This document shows positions 62,873 to 64,000 of a stretch of DNA of 64,000 bases, one piece after another. A program made the position numbers and the translations under genes. The notes under the pieces were generated by a model. That model was not told the DNA's origin and made no database searches. It worked only from the letters and a program-made list of their open reading frames with translations. Each line of letters begins with the position of its first letter. The first letter of the stretch is position 1. This DNA is from Streptomyces formicae (GTDB lineage: Bacteria > Actinomycetota > Actinomycetes > Streptomycetales > Streptomycetaceae), in assembly GCF_022647665.1 (NCBI RefSeq), contig NZ_CP071872.1:3286001-3350000 (forward strand), read 5' to 3'.

Positions 62873-64000
62873 TCAGGAGACGCGCACGACCACCAGGCTC
62901 GTGTCGTCGTCCGTGTCACCGGTGACGGACGCCAGCAGCCGGTCCGTACGCTCGTCCAGGCCGCCCCGCCCGAGCCGCTCGGCCGCGCTCCGCAGCCCCG
63001 CCAGACTCTCGTCGAGCCCCGTGTGGCGGCGCTCCACCAGCCCGTCGGTGTACAGCATCAGCGTGTCCCCCGGGGACAGCGGCGTCACCCTCTGCGCGTA
63101 CTCGGCCGAGGGCACCGCGCCCAGGAGGATGTTGCGCGGCGGATCGAGGAAGCGCGCCCGCTCGTCATGGAGCAGCAGCGGCGGCAGATGCCCCGCGCTG
63201 GCCCAGCACAACGAGCGGTCCGCAGGGTCGTACAGGGCGCAGACGGCCGTGGCGGTCGGATGACCGTGCGTGTGCAGCGTGACCTCGTTCAGCAGGCTCA
63301 TCAGCCGGGCTGGGGAGTGGCCGGTGAACGCGAGCCCGCGCAGCGCGTTGCGCAGCGCGACCATGCCCGTCACCGAGTCGATGCCGTGCCCCGCGATGTC
63401 ACCGACCGCGACCAGCACCCGTCCGCTGGGCAGCGGCAGCACGTCGTACCAGTCGCCGCCGACCCGGTACTCCTCGGCCGCCGGCCGGTAGCGGGCGGCC
63501 ACCTCCAGGCCGTGGAGCCGCTGGAGCACGGGCACCTCGGGGACGATCGCCTGCTGCAGCTGGACGACCAGCTGGTGGCGCAGCGCCGCCTGGGTCTGGG
63601 CGGCGGTCAGCCGGTCGTAGGTGGCGCTGAGCGCGATCTCGGTGTGGTGCTGTGCCGAGACGTCCTGGTACACCCCGGTGATCCCGGTGAGCACCCCGCC
63701 CGTCAGCAGCGGCTCGGCCGCGATGCGGACATGGCGCAGCCCGCCGTCCTCACGGACCACGCGGACGACGGTGTGCGCGCCGTGCCGGCGCTCGGTGAGC
63801 TCCGTCAACAGATCGTGCAGCTTGTCGGTCTCGTCCCGGTGCAGCTGCGGTGCCAGCCGGCGCAGCGGCACCGCGGGGGCCGCCGGGTCGAGGCCGAAGA
63901 TGCGGTACGCCTGCTCGCTCCACCGGGAGGTGCCCGCGATCAGGTCGTCCTCGAACGCCGCCAGGTTCTCCAGCCGGCCGAGCACCCGGGTGAGCGACAT
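62873..64000 (-). CDS. PAS-SpoIIE (PP2C) phosphatase, 5' end at window edge
   Basis: Serine phosphatase of which at least 375 aa are visible. A PAS domain (SEQAYRIFGLDPAAPAVPLRR to TGVYQDVS, about residues 28-130) precedes the SpoIIE phosphatase domain (GGDWYDVLPLPSGRVLVAVGDI, then LYTDGLVERR and DDDTSLVVVRVS at the end). The ATG at 64000 is the last codon of the window, and the reading frame may begin further upstream. It likely dephosphorylates a STAS anti-anti-sigma factor such as the one at 58592. Confidence 0.9.
   Translation of the reverse strand: MSLTRVLGRLENLAAFEDDLIAGTSRWSEQAYRIFGLDPAAPAVPLRRLAPQLHRDETDKLHDLLTELTERRHGAHTVVRVVREDGGLRHVRIAAEPLLTGGVLTGITGVYQDVSAQHHTEIALSATYDRLTAAQTQAALRHQLVVQLQQAIVPEVPVLQRLHGLEVAARYRPAAEEYRVGGDWYDVLPLPSGRVLVAVGDIAGHGIDSVTGMVALRNALRGLAFTGHSPARLMSLLNEVTLHTHGHPTATAVCALYDPADRSLCWASAGHLPPLLLHDERARFLDPPRNILLGAVPSAEYAQRVTPLSPGDTLMLYTDGLVERRHTGLDESLAGLRSAAERLGRGGLDERTDRLLASVTGDTDDDTSLVVVRVS

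Overview
The window is high-GC actinobacterial chromosome, almost certainly Streptomyces. The signs are a complete conservon (cvnA-D plus a GAF gene), a short chaplin, a LAL-type LuxR regulator, several SpoIIE-type phosphatases, a rifampin phosphotransferase, and near-universal G/C at third codon positions. It looks like an ordinary, non-prophage chromosome stretch rich in regulators and secreted proteins.

Layout. 1-5.6 kb: a peptide/oligosaccharide ABC importer (permease cut by the window edge, lipoprotein) and a ROK regulator, divergent from a GH20 hexosaminidase. 5.9-8.1 kb: an AraC regulator and pobA (4-hydroxybenzoate hydroxylase). 8.3-15.4 kb: a chimeric membrane/NarL gene, a frameshifted MMPL transporter, a frameshifted PAS-GAF-SpoIIE phosphatase and a GMC oxidoreductase. 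15.9-19.9 kb: the conservon. 20-21.3 kb: an acyl-CoA dehydrogenase-like protein. 21.7-25.8 kb: a LacI regulator divergent from an NMT1/SsuC-type ABC importer. 25.9-27.3 kb: an XRE-cupin regulator and a GNAT gene broken by a 236-bp MITE-like insertion. 27.3-31.6 kb: a Tat-exported TIM-barrel isomerase and a large secreted ThuA/sugar dehydrogenase/PKD/carbohydrate-binding protein. The same perfect 16-bp palindrome lies upstream of this operon and of the ABC importer, so the LacI protein probably controls both.

32-33.5 kb: a graspetide locus (precursor tgmA, ATP-grasp ligase tgmB) followed directly by a chaplin, without the methyltransferase that usually completes such loci. 33.6-35.3 kb: a split transketolase. 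Two identical tRNA-Pro(GGG) genes lie at 35.4 and 43.7 kb. Between them are MarR, LAL, a frameshifted subtilase, DoxX, a secreted protein and a DUF309 protein. 45.3-47.9 kb: rph with a candidate rifamycin-associated element upstream. 48-50.3 kb: a NIPSNAP gene, an internally deleted companion gene, a frameshifted WYL regulator and a phage terminase small-subunit relic. 50.5-56.2 kb: a redox/energy-signalling cluster (receiver-flavoreductase fusion, cyclic-nucleotide-domain histidine kinase, UBP zinc finger, NAD kinase, DUF1876, a lone cNMP-binding protein). 56.4-64 kb: a secreted adenosine deaminase, a striking RhoGDI-like protein, a STAS/anti-sigma kinase pair, a tandem-HAMP hybrid histidine kinase and a PAS-SpoIIE phosphatase that runs into the window edge.

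Three things stand out. (1) A protein whose C-terminal two-thirds match the eukaryotic RhoGDI immunoglobulin-like domain. (2) The two-gene graspetide locus. (3) The LacI-linked ThuA/sugar-dehydrogenase regulon. Five otherwise intact genes carry single-base frameshifts, three of them at or beside short C/G runs. Some or all may be sequencing errors, so those genes are annotated as frameshifted rather than as proven pseudogenes.
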